Shown here: piece after piece, positions 33,944-41,195 of the stretch
Layout: the number at the start of each line of letters is the position of its first letter
Numbering within the stretch: position 1 is the stretch's first letter
DNA from: Cytobacillus oceanisediminis
GTDB taxonomy: Bacteria; Bacillota; Bacilli; Bacillales; Cytobacillaceae
Assembly (NCBI RefSeq): GCF_003182355.1
Contig: NZ_QGTW01000002.1
Coordinates: 304,653 to 368,652, forward strand
Length of the DNA stretch: 64,000 nt
Direction of reading: 5' to 3'
Notes under the pieces: generated by a model
The model's database searches: none
The model's input: only the letters and a program-made list of their open reading frames with translations
What the model was told of the DNA's origin: nothing
Position numbers and translations under genes: made by a program

Positions 33944-35389
33944 TTATAGTTTTATATTCGGACTTTCTGCTGTCACGGACTGATCCGGGATTACTTTACT
34001 TACTATTAAAATAGCTAGTGTAGCACAAATCATTCCAGGAACTACCTCCATCATATAAGCACTTAGCCCTGCTACGTACCATATGGAAGCAGATAGAGTC
34101 CCGATGATCATACCTGCAATAGCCCCCCATTTACTTACCTTTTGCGGAGCAGCTACAAGAAACACTAATAGTGGTCCAAAGGCTGATGCCATTCCTGACC
34201 AAGCATAGACGACCAAGGCAAATACTGTATCTATATTTGCTAAAGCCAGCCCTGTTACAATCAATCCTAAGATAATCATCGTAATCCTCGTGTATTTAAT
34301 CAACTGCTCTTGACTGTACTCTTTCTTACTAAAGGATTTCAACAGGTCACTTGAAATAGTCTGAACAGCAAGAAGCAATTGTGAAGAGAAGGTGGATTGT
34401 ATAGCTGCAAAAATAGCGCCTACGACGATTCCTGCTATAATCGCAGGCATGATTTCAATGACAGTTGCAGGAAAAGCAAATTCTGGGTCAGCTAAATCAG
34501 GTAAAATGAGACGTGCACATAATCCTAAAATACTGGAACCTGTCATTACAATAACTGCCCATGCACTAGCGATCCAAGTTCCAGCTGCAAGAGAATGGTC
34601 ATCCTTGGCAGAGAAAAATCTTTGTAGAATATGAGGTTGACCGACTTCTCCCAACCCATAGAAAAGCAGACCAGCAATAAAGCCAAATGCTGCTGAACCA
34701 GTAGCTCCCGCTGCGGCAGAACCTAGAATGGGGTCAACCGCTAACAATTGAGCCCATAATTCACCCCAGCCTCCAAGGGAGAAAGTTAAGTACAGCGGGA
34801 AGAAAAATAGTACGCCAAGCATGATAAATCCTTGAACTACATCTGTAAATACAACTGACTTATAACCTCCAGAGAAGCAATAAGCGATAACAAAGATAGC
34901 GCTGCCGATAAGACCGATATTGTAGTCGATCTCTAATAAAACATTGATCGTCTTACCAGCGGCAGTAAGCTGTGAGGCCATATAAGGTATGAAGAAAATA
35001 ACAATTAAGAACCCTGCAATTATTTTTACTAAATGAGATTTATCATTTAATTTTTTTTCAAAAAAGTCAGCCACACCTAATGCTCCCAAATTTTTACCTT
35101 GCTTTCTTAGTCTTGGTCCTAAATATAACCAATTGAAAAGAACGCCAACTACAAAACTAGGTAACATCCACATCGTAACGGCGCCCATAGTATAGGAAAA
35201 GCCGACTGCACCAATGAAAATCCAGCCACTGGAATCGGTAGCGCCAGCACTAATCGCAGTCGCAACAGGTCCGAAGCCGCGTTTCCCAAGAAAATAGCTT
35301 TCCTCTGTATCACCATTTCCACGGCCTGCATAAATCCCGACAATAAATACTAAAGCCAAATAGATAAGGACTGTAATAGTAAGAATCAA
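33944..35389 (-). CDS. Sodium:solute symporter (SSS family)
   Basis: A 481-residue membrane protein with about 13 hydrophobic segments. Family marks are AISAGATDSSGWIFIGAVGF in TM2-3, the SGGYKSVVFTDVVQGFIM block, GLGEVGQPHILQRFF and FAAIQSTFSSQLLLAVQTISSD (sodium-site region of PutP-like proteins). It should import a small organic acid or amino acid with sodium. The start is TTG at 35389, overlapping the stop of the small upstream gene by a shared TTGA, which shows translational coupling. It lies between two acetoacetate-decarboxylase-like genes, so a keto acid or its precursor is a sensible cargo. Confidence 0.9.
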   Translation of the reverse strand: MILTITVLIYLALVFIVGIYAGRGNGDTEESYFLGKRGFGPVATAISAGATDSSGWIFIGAVGFSYTMGAVTMWMLPSFVVGVLFNWLYLGPRLRKQGKNLGALGVADFFEKKLNDKSHLVKIIAGFLIVIFFIPYMASQLTAAGKTINVLLEIDYNIGLIGSAIFVIAYCFSGGYKSVVFTDVVQGFIMLGVLFFFPLYLTFSLGGWGELWAQLLAVDPILGSAAAGATGSAAFGFIAGLLFYGLGEVGQPHILQRFFSAKDDHSLAAGTWIASAWAVIVMTGSSILGLCARLILPDLADPEFAFPATVIEIMPAIIAGIVVGAIFAAIQSTFSSQLLLAVQTISSDLLKSFSKKEYSQEQLIKYTRITMIILGLIVTGLALANIDTVFALVVYAWSGMASAFGPLLVFLVAAPQKVSKWGAIAGMIIGTLSASIWYVAGLSAYMMEVVPGMICATLAILIVSKVIPDQSVTAESPNIKL

Positions 35390-35499
35390 TCCTCATCACC
35401 TACTCTCTTAACTGCCTTCAGCAAAATAGCCGTTGCAAAAATGGTCAAAATCGGTACTCCGATATAAAGGAAATTTACAATAAGCGGTACTCCCATCAT
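35386..35499 (-). CDS. Small symporter-accessory membrane protein (37 aa)
   Basis: A short gene with ATG ATG at 35499/35496 behind a GAGGGGG ribosome binding site. The product is 37 residues: one hydrophobic segment (VPLIVNFLYIGVPILTIF, continuing to about residue 28) and a charged tail (KAVKRVGDED). Its stop overlaps the symporter start. Tiny one-helix proteins encoded directly ahead of SSS symporters are known in Firmicutes as symporter small accessory proteins, and the size, topology and position agree with that. Confidence 0.75.
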   Translation of the reverse strand: MMGVPLIVNFLYIGVPILTIFATAILLKAVKRVGDED

Positions 35500-35521
35500 C
35501 TTTTGACCCCCTCGTTTACAT

Positions 35522-36238
35522 TTAGATTAGTTTATCGAGAATCTTTGCCCAGCCGTTCTCCTCCGTTGCATAATAATCACCGATGACATAGGTGCCACCA
35601 AAAACCTCAATTGGAACAAATTCATCTAAAGGGTCATGTTCAAGACCCTGTAAATTCACTTCAATTGGCGCTTCCACTCTTGACTTCGTGATAAAATCCG
35701 GTGAAGTATCTCTGCTTAACACCATTTGCGTCAAGATTCCAGGACCATCAGGCCGAGGCATTGTGTATAGTAACAGGTGCGGATAGATAGGTGTCTCGGG
35801 TAAAGCTTCCTCGAGACTGTTATTCAAATCCATTTCCAACCGCATTAGTTCTACTCCATCTTTTGTAACAGCAGCTGTAACTTTTCCGTCCTTCTCTTCC
35901 AAAGAAGCATCGGCAAATTTTTTCGGATACCCCCATAGCTCTCTTCCGGCGATACAGGACCAGGTAGTATTTTCATATTCAAATAGATAGTACCCGCCAA
36001 TAACGTCTTTATATTTAACTGGAACAATAACCCCTACATCATAAAAATTCCCGTTGCTTGCATTGCCAAAATCGGCGATTGTTAAAATAAAGTGATCGCT
36101 AATATACTCAAACGGGGTCTGCTCCAAGTATTTTTTGATCAACTCGGGTGTGGTGCGACAGTAGGCAGTAATGGTTTTTAAATCTGGACAATGATAAGGA
36201 ACCGTAGGACTTTCAAATACAGGTGCTTGGACAGGCAT
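35522..36238 (-). CDS. Acetoacetate decarboxylase family protein (2 of 3)
   Basis: A 238-residue ADC-family protein with GRELWGYPKKFAD (probable Schiff-base Lys), GVIVPVKYKDVIGGYYLF and the C-terminal VPIEVFGGTYVIGDYYAT. It resembles the protein at 36754-37524 more than the one at 33134-33859 (shared VPYHCPDLKTITAYCRTTPE-like N-terminus and ENGWAKI tail). It is the first gene behind the reverse-strand sigma-54 promoter at 36325-36342 and heads the operon with the small protein and the symporter. Confidence 0.83.
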   Translation of the reverse strand: MPVQAPVFESPTVPYHCPDLKTITAYCRTTPELIKKYLEQTPFEYISDHFILTIADFGNASNGNFYDVGVIVPVKYKDVIGGYYLFEYENTTWSCIAGRELWGYPKKFADASLEEKDGKVTAAVTKDGVELMRLEMDLNNSLEEALPETPIYPHLLLYTMPRPDGPGILTQMVLSRDTSPDFITKSRVEAPIEVNLQGLEHDPLDEFVPIEVFGGTYVIGDYYATEENGWAKILDKLI

Positions 36239-36324
36239 ATTGTTTCCATTTGGAACCTTGTAAGGTCTTTGTACGAGATCATCTCCTTTTTTGTGTTGTA
36301 GGACGCGCTCCTATATAACCATGA

Positions 36325-36342
36325 TGCAAGATGTATGCCAAA
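36325..36342 (-). promoter_or_regulatory. Sigma-54 promoter for the decarboxylase-symporter operon
   Basis: Read on the reverse strand, TTTGGCATACATCTTGCATC has the -24 TGGCA and -12 TTGCA boxes with correct spacing (TGGCAT-N5-TTGCA). It lies about 85 bases upstream of the 36238 start codon. Confidence 0.8.
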
Positions 36343-36401
36343 GCGAATTGGCCTATGTACTGGGGAACAAATGTATAATCTTTTTGCAAAAAAGTACTGA
36401 A

Positions 36402-36427
36402 ATTTCGGTAAACAACCGATTTTTCGG
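36402..36427. promoter_or_regulatory. Probable activator binding site between the sigma-54 promoters
   Basis: TCGGT at 36405-36409 and ACCGA at 36415-36419 form an inverted repeat with five-base spacing, and TTTTCGGTA repeats the half-site at 36421 onward. The position, about 60-90 bases from each divergent sigma-54 promoter, suits the enhancer of a sigma-54 activator such as the one encoded at 37580-39025. Confidence 0.5.
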
Positions 36428-36500
36428 TATTTTTTTCGTGTGTAAGAAGAGGGGTTTTTATAAAAAGTGAATATCCAAAGGGTTTCACCTTAGAGAATTT

Positions 36501-36517
36501 TTGGCATAGTTCTTGCT
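36501..36517 (+). promoter_or_regulatory. Sigma-54 promoter for the third decarboxylase-like gene
   Basis: TTGGCATAGTTCTTGCTTT matches the -24/-12 consensus (TTGGCAT-N4/5-TTGCT). It drives the gene at 36754; a MITE-like repeat sits in the roughly 220-base leader. Confidence 0.8.
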
Positions 36518-36541
36518 TTTTACAGGGTAGTTACTTTTAAA

Positions 36542-36727
36542 AAGGCTATGTTAAAGCTTATTGTTGATTTTAGCACCCTGTTGATTGGAGCGGAAGGGAC
36601 GAGACTCCTGCGGGAGAAGCGTGTCAACGGGAGACCCCGCAGGTGCGAACGCACCGAGGAGCGTCGGACCGCCCGCGGAAAGCGAGTGCCTGCAGCGGAA
36701 ATCAACAGGCAAATTTAACAGAGGCTT
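36542..36727. repeat. MITE-like palindromic repeat, copy 2
   Basis: The ends are imperfect inverted repeats (AAGGCTATGTTAAA and TTTAACAGAGGCTT). The interior matches 20819-21048, including GTTGATTGGAGCGGAAG, GACCCCGCAGGTGCG, GAGGAGCGTCGGACCGCCCG and GCGGAAATCAACAGGC. Because it lies between the sigma-54 promoter and its gene, it is transcribed as part of the 5' leader and could fold strongly there. Confidence 0.8.
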
Positions 36728-36753
36728 AAAAAAAATCCCCAGGAGGAATTTCA

Positions 36754-37524
36754 ATGAAAAAACCGTATGAAGTACAAAATTTTTGGACCGTTCCGATTCA
36801 GGCTCCGCTGGTGGACGCTTCTTGCTTCCCGCCTTTTTCATGTGAAAATTGCAAAACCTTAACAGCGTATTTTCGGGCCAATCCGGAGATTATAAAAAAG
36901 TATTTAGTCCCGCCCCCTTTTGAATATGTAAGTGATATCGTATATGCGTATGTTTCTGATTTTACAAATGCCGATCCAAACGATGGCTATAATCAGGGAT
37001 TTTATGATTCGGGTCTCGTTATTCCAGTCAAATATAAGGGCAGGGAAGGCGTTCATGTGCTTTATGAATATGAAAACCATGATTATGCCATTGCTGCTGG
37101 GCGTGAGCTATGGGGTTATCCCAAAAAATATGCTGAAGCCAGCACGAAAGAGGAAGATGGGAAAGTTATTGGGATTGTCCATAAAAATGGAAAAGATATT
37201 ATCCGACTAGAGATGGATGCATCCAAGGAGTTAACTCGTCCGATTGCGAAGCCTGCTCTCTTCCCTCATTTTCAAATAAAGGTTGACCCTAAGCCGGATG
37301 GACCAGGAATTGATTCTAAAAAAATTCTTTCTCGTGACTCTTCAATGGATTTTGTTACGAAAAGCTATGTTGAACGAGAAATCAAGGTGGAACTTCAGGG
37401 GATTCCTCTTAATCGGTTAGACGAATTTCAGCCACTGGAGATTCTTGGCGGAACTTACACAGTTGGTGATTTCCACTGTACGATGGAAAATGGCTGGGCT
37501 AAAGTGGAAGAAGTATTGATTTGA
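36754..37524 (+). CDS. Acetoacetate decarboxylase family protein (3 of 3)
   Basis: A 256-residue ADC-family protein with GRELWGYPKKYAEA (probable catalytic Lys pair), GLVIPVKYKGREGVHVLYEY and LEILGGTYTVGDFHCTMENG. The ATG is preceded by CCAGGAGGAA. It is transcribed away from the other two copies from its own sigma-54 promoter. Having three paralogues under one likely activator suggests successive or alternative substrates rather than simple redundancy, but the sequence does not tell which keto acids are used. Confidence 0.84.
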   Translation: MKKPYEVQNFWTVPIQAPLVDASCFPPFSCENCKTLTAYFRANPEIIKKYLVPPPFEYVSDIVYAYVSDFTNADPNDGYNQGFYDSGLVIPVKYKGREGVHVLYEYENHDYAIAAGRELWGYPKKYAEASTKEEDGKVIGIVHKNGKDIIRLEMDASKELTRPIAKPALFPHFQIKVDPKPDGPGIDSKKILSRDSSMDFVTKSYVEREIKVELQGIPLNRLDEFQPLEILGGTYTVGDFHCTMENGWAKVEEVLI

Positions 37525-37534
37525 AACCTTGTAG

Positions 37535-37580
37535 AAGAGCCTGCCAGAAAATCTATTCGATTTTCAAAGCAGAGGCTCTT
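37535..37580. terminator. Convergent bidirectional terminator
   Basis: AAGAGCCT (37535-37542) pairs with AGGCTCTT (37573-37580), and AAAATC pairs with GATTTT inside. It separates the forward decarboxylase-like gene from the reverse activator gene and overlaps the end of the latter. Confidence 0.7.
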
Positions 37581-39025
37581 TACTTTATCATGGTTTCCCT
37601 TCGGAAATTCCTTAACTTATATTTATCTATTTTACTGTTTAAGGTTTGCTGGGGGATATCTAAATCCCGAGCAGCTCGAGCAATATTCCCTGCAGATTGT
37701 CGTAAAGCATTTCTAATAAGTTCTATTTCTATTTGTGATAACGTCTCCTTCAAACGGACTCTTTCCCCAGCTGGAGGTTTCATTTCATTCTTTATCTTAA
37801 TCGAAAAAGGGGTATTTAACTTAATTTCATCAGCACCAATCAATTTTTCCTTGGCATAATTCATTGACCGTTCAATTGTATTTTTCAGCTCTCTGATATT
37901 GCCCGGCCAGTGATATTCCATTAGTAATTCAATGGCATTCTCGTGCAGCCCTAATATATTTTTATTTACTGTAGGATTCAGCTCTTGAATAAAGTAATCT
38001 GCTAAAATAGGAATATCCTCTTTCCTATCCCTTAAAGGGGGTATATCAATATTTAGAACGTTGAGTCGATAGTATAGATCCGAACGCATCTCGGCATTTT
38101 CAAGAATCTTCTGCGGAGCTATATTTGTCGAAGCAATAAGGCGAAAATCAACAGGGATTTCCCTCTGTCCGCCAACTCTCTGAACTTTTCCTTCTTGAAT
38201 GACACGAAGAATTTTCGCTTGTAAATTCAACGGCATGGAGTTTATCTCATCAAGAAAAATAACTCCTCCATTCGCACACTCAAATAATCCTGGCTTGTTC
38301 TCTGCACCAGTGAAACTCCCTTTCACCGTTCCAAATAAGATCCCCTCTAAAAGTGCCTCGGGAATAGCCGCACAATTAAATGCAATGAAAGGAGCAGAAT
38401 GAATATTTTTACTTAATGAAAAGACAGCTTGGGCAACTAATTCCTTTCCTGTACCCGTTTCACCATAAATAAGAAGATTAGAGGAACTATTAGAGCTGAT
38501 TAATATCTGTTCCTTCAATCTCTTTATCGCAACACTTTCTCCAATGATGGAATCTAACGTATAATAAGGAGATTTACTAGCTCTGCTAACTTCTCTTTTA
38601 TTATTTTCTTTAGGATGGATCATTCTGCTTTGGGCAAGTTGTTCTGATAAATTGTTTATTCCTGTTAAATCCTCTCCAAATTCAAAGGCACCAATGACCT
38701 GCCCATTTTTTACTATAGGATAAGTATTGGAAATAGAAATCCGGCGCCTACCCTCGATATCAAAATACTCCGTAATCTGTTCTTTAATGGGAATGCCAGT
38801 TGCAATTACCTTAACAAAGGTGCTGGAGTCTCTTTCTAAATTTTGAAACACATCAAATATAGAGCGATTAAGAACATCATTCCCTCCAAAAAAGGTTTTG
38901 CAGGCCATCTCATTTACATATACAATTCGATATTCCGAATCAACTATATAAACTGATTCCCCGATCACATTCATAATTGATTCAAAAAGGCTATCGTTCA
39001 ACATTACATTATTCAAAATCCCCAC
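37580..39025 (-). CDS. Sigma-54-dependent transcriptional activator (PAS-AAA+-Fis HTH)
   Basis: A 481-residue activator of the RocR/BkdR type. An N-terminal PAS domain (about residues 10-125; GESVYIVDSEYRIVYVNE) senses a signal. The AAA+ domain has Walker A GETGTGKE (188-195), the sigma-54 contact loop GSFTGA (236-241, where most relatives have GAFTGA), Walker B GGVIFLDEI and RLIASTN. A Fis-type HTH ends the protein (GNIARAARDLDIPQQTLNSKI). The start is taken as GTG 39025, though AAAGGA upstream would also suit a TTG nine bases later. It probably activates both divergent sigma-54 promoters at 36325-36342 and 36501-36517. Confidence 0.92.
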   Translation of the reverse strand: MGILNNVMLNDSLFESIMNVIGESVYIVDSEYRIVYVNEMACKTFFGGNDVLNRSIFDVFQNLERDSSTFVKVIATGIPIKEQITEYFDIEGRRRISISNTYPIVKNGQVIGAFEFGEDLTGINNLSEQLAQSRMIHPKENNKREVSRASKSPYYTLDSIIGESVAIKRLKEQILISSNSSSNLLIYGETGTGKELVAQAVFSLSKNIHSAPFIAFNCAAIPEALLEGILFGTVKGSFTGAENKPGLFECANGGVIFLDEINSMPLNLQAKILRVIQEGKVQRVGGQREIPVDFRLIASTNIAPQKILENAEMRSDLYYRLNVLNIDIPPLRDRKEDIPILADYFIQELNPTVNKNILGLHENAIELLMEYHWPGNIRELKNTIERSMNYAKEKLIGADEIKLNTPFSIKIKNEMKPPAGERVRLKETLSQIEIELIRNALRQSAGNIARAARDLDIPQQTLNSKIDKYKLRNFRRETMIK

Positions 39026-39082
39026 GTCCTTTCATGCTATTATTATTTTTATTATATTCTGAACATTAATATAAAATCTAGT

Positions 39083-39109
39083 GGGACAAGGGGACAGGTC
39101 CCTTGTCCC
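39083..39109. repeat. REP-like palindrome of the GGGACAAGGGGACAGG type
   Basis: GGGACAAGGG (39083-39092) and CCCTTGTCCC (39100-39109) are perfect inverted repeats. The sequence GTGGGACAAGGGGACAGGT also occurs twice at 46611-46680 and, with one change, at 13448. Confidence 0.7.
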
Positions 39110-39200
39110 TTGCATCCATCAGGATATGACTACTTACATTGCTGTCCCGGAACCTTTTAAGGAGCAGGTGGTGCATGAAATTCGTTTTCCAGATAGGATG

Positions 39201-39237
39201 AAAATGACAGGGAGGCGAAAGCCTCCTGTCATTTTTT
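39201..39237 (+). terminator. Rho-independent terminator
   Basis: AAAATGACAGG (39201-39211) pairs with CCTGTCATTTT (39225-39235), with AGGC/GCCT extending towards the GAAA loop; a run of T follows. Confidence 0.75.
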
Positions 39238-39490
39238 AGAGTGACAGGAATTTATTTTATTTGGAAAATATATATTATACCTTTTCGTTCTTTTGTTTTA
39301 TAATGAAATCAGTTCTTTTTTAAAATAGGAAACAATCTGATTACTATCCGATTGTTCGTAAATCAACAAGATGTAATTCTTAAATAAAGGGATTATCCAA
39401 TTAACTCATCATATTTTTAATAAAATCCGAATATTAGGTTGAAAAAGTTGCTTAATATATGTATAATTCGAAATAACAGCGTGAGGGCAG

Positions 39491-39844
39491 GTGATAGATA
39501 TCTTACCTTCAAATACGAATGAAACCAAAAAATTTCTAGCTCATCTGTATAATGAGGTGTCAAAGGAATTGGTCGGTGCTGGAACAACGCTATTAAAGGT
39601 TAGCGTTGATAAAGGGCTTATTACATTTCAAGCGAAACATCGCCGTTCTCAGCGTTCAGCCGCTTTGGAGGGAGAAGTTCCAAGCTTGAAGCAGGAAGTT
39701 GACTTCCATTTGTCACTTCTTTATAAGAAGAAATTAAGGCAAAAGCTTGAAGAACAAACGGATTGGGAGATTGAGGCCATTCTCAGGGATTACGACTCCG
39801 CCACGCAGCTTGCCTTTACCAATATTGTGTTAAAAGAAAAATAA
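39491..39844 (+). CDS. MpsC/DUF2294 family protein
   Basis: A 117-residue protein that fits the DUF2294 (MpsC) family in size and general pattern (NEVSKELVGAGTTLLKVSVD, LYKKKLRQKLEEQTDWEIEA). Some family members are part of a sodium-translocating, membrane-potential-generating system with MpsA/MpsB, but single Bacillus members of unknown function are common. The start is GTG at 39491 with GAGG close upstream. It stands alone between terminators. The family assignment is moderately certain, function unknown. Confidence 0.6.
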   Translation: MIDILPSNTNETKKFLAHLYNEVSKELVGAGTTLLKVSVDKGLITFQAKHRRSQRSAALEGEVPSLKQEVDFHLSLLYKKKLRQKLEEQTDWEIEAILRDYDSATQLAFTNIVLKEK

Positions 39845-39925
39845 TCTGGATTTCCTGATGGATTTATCTTGATGGAAGGCTGGACGTAACACCGTTTGAT
39901 TTATCTGACCTTTGTTTACAAAGAG

Positions 39926-39977
39926 AAGACAATCTTAGGTAGAATTTTTTAATTCTATTTAAGATTGTCTTTTTTTA
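39926..39977 (+). terminator. Strong terminator ahead of the polyamine-type ABC operon
   Basis: AAGACAATCTTA (39926-39937) pairs with TAAGATTGTCTT (39960-39971), and GAAT/ATTC pair inside; a run of T follows. It ends transcription from the MpsC-family gene. No strong promoter was found in the 45 bases left before the next gene, so some readthrough or an overlapping promoter is likely. Confidence 0.75.
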
Positions 39978-40023
39978 TAAAAAATAAGTAATTTTAAATA
40001 CTAAAAAAATGGAGGTTGTTCAA

Positions 40024-41082
40024 ATGAAAAAGTGGCTTACTGTTTTACTGTTGTCTTTCGTATCCTTGATTTTGGCTGCATGCAGCGGTGGAGATGAAAA
40101 GGATACCGCTGAAAATGGAGAGGCGCCAAAAGAATTGGTCGTTTCCACTTGGGGCTTTGCGGAAGATTTCTTCCGTGAAGAGGTGTATAAACCATTTGAA
40201 GAGGAACACAATGTCAAAATTGTTACGGAAATCGGCAATAATGCTGACCGCTTAAACAAAGTAAGAATGGGAAATTCCGAGGTTGATGTGATCTTCTTAT
40301 CTGATTATTATGCACAGCAAGGAATTAATGATGAGTTATTTGAAAAAGTGGATCGCAGCAAGCTGACAAATGTGGACAAAATTTATGATACTGCTAAAGC
40401 ACCGCTTGGTGAGGAATATGGTCCTGCTTATACCATCGCCCAATTTGGCATCGCGTATAATTCGGATGAAGTCAAACAGCCAATTACGAGCTGGAAGGAT
40501 TTATGGAATCCAGAGCTTAAAAGCAAAATTACGATTCCGGCCATTACTTCAACATCAGGACCCATGTTCTTAGATGCAGCTTCCAAGGTTAGCGGAAGTA
40601 CTGAGTTTAATGAAGATAAAGCTTTTGCACAAATGAAAGAAATTATGCCAAATGTTGTAAAAGAATATAGCCAAACTTCTGAATTTGTCAATATGTTCTC
40701 TCAAGGTGAAATTGCCGCAGGTCCTATAATGGAAATGTACTTTGCCTCTTTGCAGGAGGCTGTTCCAAATGCTAAATTTGTCAGCCCTGAAGAAGGCGGC
40801 TATGCTGTCATGAATACCGTAAATGTGGTAAAAGGCACGAATCAGAAAGACTTAGCTGAAGAGTTTATCAATTACATTTTAAGCAAGGAAGTACAAGAGA
40901 AGTCAGCAAAAAACAAGGTGGATTCCCCTGTTAATACCGAAGTAGAACTAACAGAAGAAGAAGCAAAAGGATTAACGTATGGTGAAGATGTAGTGAAAAC
41001 TCTCCATACGTTAGATATGAAAATGGTCAATGAAAATACTAAAACATGGATTGACCGCTGGAATCGGGAACTGATTAAGTAA
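40024..41082 (+). CDS. PotD-type ABC transporter substrate-binding lipoprotein
   Basis: About 352 residues. The frame starts at ATG 40009, but GGAGG at 40011-40015 marks ATG 40024 as the true start, giving the signal peptide KKWLTVLLLSFVSLILAACS with lipobox LAAC. The mature protein resembles spermidine/putrescine-type binding proteins (ELVVSTWGFAEDFFREEVYK, EVDVIFLSDYYAQQGI, PAYTIAQFGIAYNSDEV). It serves the permeases at 42151-43765 and the ATPase at 43775-44833. Because it is co-encoded with a nucleoside hydrolase and an adenine deaminase, its ligand may be a nucleoside or base rather than a polyamine. Confidence 0.9.
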   Translation: MKKWLTVLLLSFVSLILAACSGGDEKDTAENGEAPKELVVSTWGFAEDFFREEVYKPFEEEHNVKIVTEIGNNADRLNKVRMGNSEVDVIFLSDYYAQQGINDELFEKVDRSKLTNVDKIYDTAKAPLGEEYGPAYTIAQFGIAYNSDEVKQPITSWKDLWNPELKSKITIPAITSTSGPMFLDAASKVSGSTEFNEDKAFAQMKEIMPNVVKEYSQTSEFVNMFSQGEIAAGPIMEMYFASLQEAVPNAKFVSPEEGGYAVMNTVNVVKGTNQKDLAEEFINYILSKEVQEKSAKNKVDSPVNTEVELTEEEAKGLTYGEDVVKTLHTLDMKMVNENTKTWIDRWNRELIK

Positions 41083-41092
41083 CACGAGATTC

Positions 41093-41170
41093 AGCGCCTG
41101 CCCTAGGGCAGATGGATTCCGCCAACCAGTCATTTTTCGCGGAGTACATTTGCCTGCCGGCCAAGGCGCT
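41093..41170 (+). promoter_or_regulatory. Long folded RNA element between binding-protein and nucleoside hydrolase genes
   Basis: Three stacked helices are visible: AGCGCCT (41093-41099) with AGGCGCT (41164-41170); GGCAGATG with CATTTGCC; and ATTCCGC with GCGGAGT. Internal loops (GCCCTAG and TGCCGGCCA) and a terminal loop of about 16 bases remain. No T run follows, so it is not a simple terminator. It may set the ratio of binding protein to the rest, or sense a ligand. Confidence 0.55.
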
Positions 41171-41195
41171 TACTCTTTACAAAGAGGTGTGATGA

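Larger units (their letters stand above)
39026..39490. other. Intergenic region with REP-like hairpin, terminator and possible gene remnant
   Basis: Besides the two hairpins listed separately, a frame at about 39127-39238 begins ATGACTACTTACATTGC and encodes an about 36-residue tail (VPEPFKEQVVHEIRFPDRMK) that looks like protein but has no ribosome binding site; it may be the end of a lost gene, since a terminator overlaps its end. From 39240 to 39480 nothing but AT-rich spacer is seen. Confidence 0.4.

Noticed and set aside
36551-36841. Open frames on both strands over the MITE-like element
   Set aside because: They come from the GC-rich palindromic repeat and not from a gene.
41093-41170. 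A classical purine riboswitch ahead of the nucleoside genes
   Set aside because: The three-way junction and loop sequences of purine riboswitches are not present; the fold is a single long hairpin.
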